DNA of 33,581 bases, from the NCBI GenBank assembly GCA_964462635.1, contig CAYWYJ010000034.1, positions 1-33,581 on the forward strand, written 5' to 3'. Each line of letters starts with the position of its first letter. The stretch's first letter is position 1. Below, piece by piece: positions 30,270 through 33,581 of this stretch. The notes below the pieces were generated by a model that had not been told where the DNA came from, did not search any database, and saw only the letters and a program-made list of their open reading frames with translations. A program made the position numbers and the translations under genes. This DNA is from JBFMAI01 sp964462635. Lineage in GTDB: Bacteria; Planctomycetota; Phycisphaerae; UBA1845; Fen-1342.

Positions 30270-32207
30270 GTGAAACCGCCCGTCCTGATCGGGATCATCC
30301 TGGCCCTGGTGTTCGTCCTGGCGTGGGTTTTCGCCCCGGCGTTGCGCGGCTCGCAGCGCAAGGCCGCGGAGGCCGCCCAGGCGCAGGCGGCGCTGGCCCA
30401 GCGCCAATTGGCGCGGCACAGTCTGACGCTCCGCCGGCTGGCACCGGCCGCCGCCGTCAAGACCGTCGAGGGGGCCAGGCTGGAGGCGGCTGCCGCGGGG
30501 GCGCAGCCCGAACTCGCGCGGGCGGCGGGCGAGCTCGCGGAGCAGGCGCGCAAGTCGCAGCGGATGGCCGAGCGCTATGGGCTCTCCTTGCCGGAGGTTC
30601 CGCGGCTGAGCGCGGATGCCGGCGGCGTGCGGGCCGCGGCCGACGTGCTCGACGGGGCGGTGCGTGCCAATGAAGACCTGCTGAAGAAGGCGATCGCCGA
30701 TGCCAAGGCCGCGATGGGGATTGACGGCAACGCGCTCGGCGTGGCCTACGCCCTGGGGTCGGCCGAATACGTGCGGGCGGTCGGGCTGATGGTCGAGGCC
30801 CAGAAGCTGCGCGAGCAACAGGACTTGGCGCTGGCACGGCTGCTCGACGCCGGCTCACGTTGGAAGCGCGTGCGGGGGTATCTCGACTACTCCCGTGGTT
30901 TGGATGTCAGTGCGATCGTCACCCAACTGCGGGCCGACCTCGAAGCGCTGGCGACGCTGCGCGCCGAGGCCGGCGCCCGCGTGACCACCTTGGCCGGCGA
31001 GCTCAAGCAACGGGAGGATGAGCTGACCCAGGCGGAGGCCGCACTGCGGACCAAGCAGGCCGAGTTGCTGGAACTCGAACAACGCGGTTTCGACGCCGGC
31101 CACGACGATGGTCCCCAGGGCTTCGCGGCCTTCCGCGAGCGCTACCTGTCGCTGGCGGCTGAGATGCGCGCGCTGCAACGGCGGGACGACGAGTTGCGCT
31201 TCGGCGGCCGGCCGGGCGCGGAACTCGTGGGGGAGGAGCCCCTGGAAGCCGAGATTCGCGGCGGCGAGGCGATCGCCGGGGTGGATGAACTGCGGCGCCG
31301 GCTGGAGATGGCCCAGGAGCGGGCGCGGCGGCTGGACCGGGCGAACCTCTCGCTGGAGGAGCACATTCGCTACGTGACCGAAACGGGGCAGCGCGCGACG
31401 ACGGAAGCGACACAGTATCAGGGCCGGCTCCAGCAGCTCGAGGCCCAACAGAAGACCATCGTGGAGGAAGTTCAGACGCTGGCCGCGGCGGCGTTCGATA
31501 AGGAGTCGGAGGCCCTGGCGGCCGCCGATGCGGCCGTCCGCGCGTTCGCGCAGGCGTCCCGGGCCGGGCAGACGTGGATCCAGACGGCCCGCGAGGTGCA
31601 GCGGGAGCGCGACCCGAACCGCAAGAACCCGCGGCTGCTCTTGGTGACGCGCGATCCGTATGTGGAGCAAGTGGGGCGGAGTGCGGAGGCCGCGGCACGC
31701 CTGCTGCTGGCCCGTGTGCAGGCCGGGCGCCTCGACGCGACCCAGGGGTTGATCGAGGACATGGGCGTCTTTGCGCAGATGAACCCGGCGATGAAGTTCG
31801 ACCGGTCCGTGTTCGAGACCCAGGTGCAGACGGCCCGGGCCGCGGCCATCGAGACCCTGGACAAGGCGCGCGAGCTGTATGCGTCGATTTCCGACAAGCT
31901 CTCGGGGCAGCCCACGGCGTGGGTGCCGCAGGCGGCCCTTGCCGCGACGTACCACCTGCTGGCCCGCGTCGACGCGGACCGCTCCGCCGCTTATCGCGAG
32001 CAGGCGCTCGACGTGATCCGCAAGGCCCTGGACAAACGCGAGCAGTTCCCCTACGCCCGCCCGCTCGTCGCGTTCCGCGACCACCTCGGCGGCGCCGCCC
32101 AGCCTCCGACGCCGGTGCCGTCGGAAGCGGGAACCCCCGCGACCCCGGGTACCCCGGCCGAGGCGGAAGACGAAGGCGGGTTCTTCATGGATGACGAAGA
32201 GAAGTAG
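30270..32207 (+). CDS. Membrane-anchored coiled-coil protein of unknown function
   Basis: Predicted 645 residues. The GTG at 30270 is preceded by GGAGG with 6 bases spacing. One membrane segment lies at residues about 4-23 (PVLIGIILALVFVLAWVFAP), followed by a very long helical part rich in Ala, Glu, Arg and Gln. Clear heptad-like stretches are at about residues 225-275 (LKQREDELTQAEAALRTKQA) and 340-440 (RRRLEMAQERARRLDRANLS). The C-terminus is an acidic disordered tail ending DDEEK after a Pro/Thr linker. It is 127 bases behind the thioredoxin-fold gene and may share its promoter. The shape suggests a periplasm-spanning scaffold or tether; I recognise no named family. Confidence 0.7.
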   Translation: MKPPVLIGIILALVFVLAWVFAPALRGSQRKAAEAAQAQAALAQRQLARHSLTLRRLAPAAAVKTVEGARLEAAAAGAQPELARAAGELAEQARKSQRMAERYGLSLPEVPRLSADAGGVRAAADVLDGAVRANEDLLKKAIADAKAAMGIDGNALGVAYALGSAEYVRAVGLMVEAQKLREQQDLALARLLDAGSRWKRVRGYLDYSRGLDVSAIVTQLRADLEALATLRAEAGARVTTLAGELKQREDELTQAEAALRTKQAELLELEQRGFDAGHDDGPQGFAAFRERYLSLAAEMRALQRRDDELRFGGRPGAELVGEEPLEAEIRGGEAIAGVDELRRRLEMAQERARRLDRANLSLEEHIRYVTETGQRATTEATQYQGRLQQLEAQQKTIVEEVQTLAAAAFDKESEALAAADAAVRAFAQASRAGQTWIQTAREVQRERDPNRKNPRLLLVTRDPYVEQVGRSAEAAARLLLARVQAGRLDATQGLIEDMGVFAQMNPAMKFDRSVFETQVQTARAAAIETLDKARELYASISDKLSGQPTAWVPQAALAATYHLLARVDADRSAAYREQALDVIRKALDKREQFPYARPLVAFRDHLGGAAQPPTPVPSEAGTPATPGTPAEAEDEGGFFMDDEEK

Positions 32208-32252
32208 CCGCCGGTCGGCGTTGGCGTTCGCGCCACAGCCATGAGTTGGCGA

Positions 32253-33499
32253 TCAGTCCGCGGCCAGCGCCAGTTCGACGAGCAGCGCGACGCCGCCCGC
32301 CAAGGCCGCTTCGTCGATGTTGAACCGCGCGTGATGGTGCGGGAAGCGGCAGCCGAGGGCTTCGTTCCGGGCCCCCAGGAACAAGAACGCCCCCGGTACG
32401 CGCTGCGTGTACCACGCGAAGTCCTCGCCGCCGCCCTGCGCGGGAAGTTGCAGAATCCGATCGTCCCGGAACCCGACGGCCCGCGCCGCTGACAGGGCCC
32501 GCTCCAGCGCCGCTGGGTCATTCGTCAGCAACGGGTACCCCGGAATGATCTGCACCTCCGCGGTCGCGCTGTGGGCGGCGGGCACGCCGCTGGAGAGCTC
32601 GTGGATTCGCCGCGCGATGGCGGCACTCACGCCGTCGCTGAGCGTGCGGAACGTGCCGCGCAGCTCGGCCGAGCCGGGAATGATGTTGTGGGCGGTGCCG
32701 GCATGGAACTGCGTCACGGACAGGACCGCTTGCTCCGCCGGCGGCAACGATCGGCTGACGACGGTTTGTAGCGCCACGACCAGCTCCGCCGCCACGGCGA
32801 TCGGGTCAACGCACTGGTCCGGCATGGCGGCATGTCCGCCGCGACCGTGGACGACGATGCGGAAGTCACTGACGGCGGACATGAACGGGCCGGGGCGGGT
32901 GCCGAGCGTACCCGTCGGCAGGTCGGACCNNNNNNNNNNGCCAATATGCAGAAGGACGGCACCTACTCGGTGGTGCCGCGCGTGCCGGGCGGCAGGTCGG
33001 ACCACACATGCAGGCCGTAGATGGCGGCAACGTCGTCGAGGACGCCGGCCTCGATGAGCGGGGCCGCGCCGCCGGGGGGCAGCTCTTCGGCGCCCTGGAA
33101 GATGAGCTTCACCGGCCGGCGCAGGTCGTTCTTTCGCTGGGCCAGTAGTGCGGCGGCGCCGAGCAGCATCGCCGTGTGCGCGTCGTGGCCGCAGGCGTGC
33201 ATGACGCCGGGGTGGCGCGACTGGTAGTCGATTTCGTTTTCTTCCTGGATCGGCAGGGCGTCCATGTCGGCCCGCAGCGCGGTGGCCGGGCCCTGGCCGG
33301 CGTGCAACTCCGCCACGACGCCGTAGGTCCCGCCGACGCGCTCGGCCGGCTGGTAGCCGAGCTGGCGCAGTTCCGCGGCGACGAACGCCGCCGTCCGCTC
33401 TTCGCGGTTGCTCAACTCCGGGTGGGCGTGCAGGTGTCGGCGCCAAGCGACGAGTGGCCCGGTCATTCGCTCGGCGGCGTCGCGCAGGTCAGTTCCCAT
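32253..33499 (-). CDS. M20-family amidohydrolase/peptidase, split by an assembly gap
   Basis: The 5' part (33499 to about 32990) encodes MGTDLRDAAERMTGPLVAW to IYGLHVWSDLP; the 3' part (32915 to 32253) continues TGTLGTRPGPFMSAVSDF to the stop. Both parts share the 14 bases CGGCAGGTCGGACC (32990-33003 and 32916-32929). Joining there gives one frame of 390 residues, the usual M20 length. Metal and catalytic motifs are present: HACGHDAHTA, FQGAEELPPGG, GLHVW, GGEDFAWY and HHHARFNIDEAAL. Relatives hydrolyse N-acyl amino acids, hippurate or IAA conjugates in the cytoplasm; the substrate here is unknown. It converges with the coiled-coil gene, 45 bases away. Confidence 0.85.
32930..33003. other. 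10-N gap and chimeric contig end inside the M20 gene
   Basis: Bases 32930-32939 are N. Bases 32940-32989 do not fit the M20 gene: on the plus strand they read ANMQKDGTYSVVPRVPG, which looks like a piece of nitrite reductase large subunit (NirB). From 32990 the M20 sequence resumes through a GGGCGGCAGGTCGG join. The 50 bases are probably a chimeric contig end and not part of this genome at this place. Confidence 0.75.
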
Positions 33500-33522
33500 G
33501 CGGGCATTCTATATTGGCGTGT

Positions 33523-33578
33523 GCCGTGTCGCGCCAACCGTACCGCAAGGCTCTGCCTTGCGACTGCGGCAAGGCGGA
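33523..33578 (+). repeat. Dispersed palindromic repeat, copy 2 (pair with 141-196)
   Basis: Contains a perfect hairpin CGCAAGGC, loop TCT, GCCTTGCG, then CTGCGGCAAGGCGGA. It matches 141-196 at 49 of 56 bases. It lies 24 bases upstream of the M20 start and runs to within 3 bases of the window end, so the sequence probably stops at a repeat. Confidence 0.75.
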
Positions 33579-33581
33579 GCC

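Noticed and set aside
32940..32989. A real nirB gene fragment belonging to this locus
   Set aside because: Only 50 bases next to an N gap, opposite strand to the M20 gene and joined at microhomology; a chimeric contig end is more likely.

Overview
The window is high-GC DNA (roughly 70% in the genes) and most likely comes from an uncultured member of the Planctomycetota. Supporting this are a Minf_1886-family protein, a PEP-CTERM protein, a RicT/PSP1 protein, very large exported proteins of unknown function, and short GC-rich dispersed repeats of kinds I recall from planctomycete genomes. It appears to be a metagenomic scaffold: three 100-N gaps are flanked by identical 55, 55 and 33 bp sequences, and a fourth 10-N gap borders a short piece of foreign coding sequence. 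No rRNA, tRNA or CRISPR array was seen.

Layout. 1-59: N-terminus of a probable ankyrin-type protein on the minus strand. 828-4058 (+): secreted C10 (streptopain-like) cysteine peptidase with a carboxypeptidase-regulatory-like domain and six C-terminal repeats. 4384-5136 (-): PglD/NeuD-like acyltransferase. 5277-5825 (+): exported protein of unknown function, followed by a conspicuously low-GC stretch. 17660 down to 6392 (-): a run of seven same-strand genes (exported glycoside-hydrolase-like protein, RicT-like, Minf_1886, AI-2E-family permease, a 53-residue membrane protein, a CgeB-like glycosyltransferase and a second exported TIM-barrel/CBM9-like protein); several are coupled by stop/start overlaps. 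20567 down to 18112 (-): LysM/L,D-transpeptidase and MBOAT acyltransferase, overlapping by GTGA. 20784-21830 (+): XerD-type recombinase. 22651-21944 (-): PEP-CTERM protein with a terminator behind it. 27627 down to 23574 (-): a four-gene exported operon (LPP20-like three-module protein, 54-residue lipoprotein, second module protein, FlgT-like protein). 28050-32207 (+): CPBP membrane protease, a thioredoxin-fold protein without the CxxC pair, and a large membrane-anchored coiled-coil protein. 33499-32253 (-): M20 amidohydrolase split by the 10-N gap.

How it fits together. Most genes act in the envelope: export, cell-wall cross-linking, acyl and glycosyl transfer, and surface display. The best candidates for something undescribed are the LPP20/lipoprotein/FlgT-like operon, which resembles the FlgO/FlgP/FlgT proteins of the Vibrio flagellar outer rings but is diverged and module-duplicated; the translationally coupled L,D-transpeptidase/MBOAT pair; and the protease/CxxC-less thioredoxin/coiled-coil cluster, in which two types of dispersed repeat lie in frame inside the thioredoxin-fold gene.
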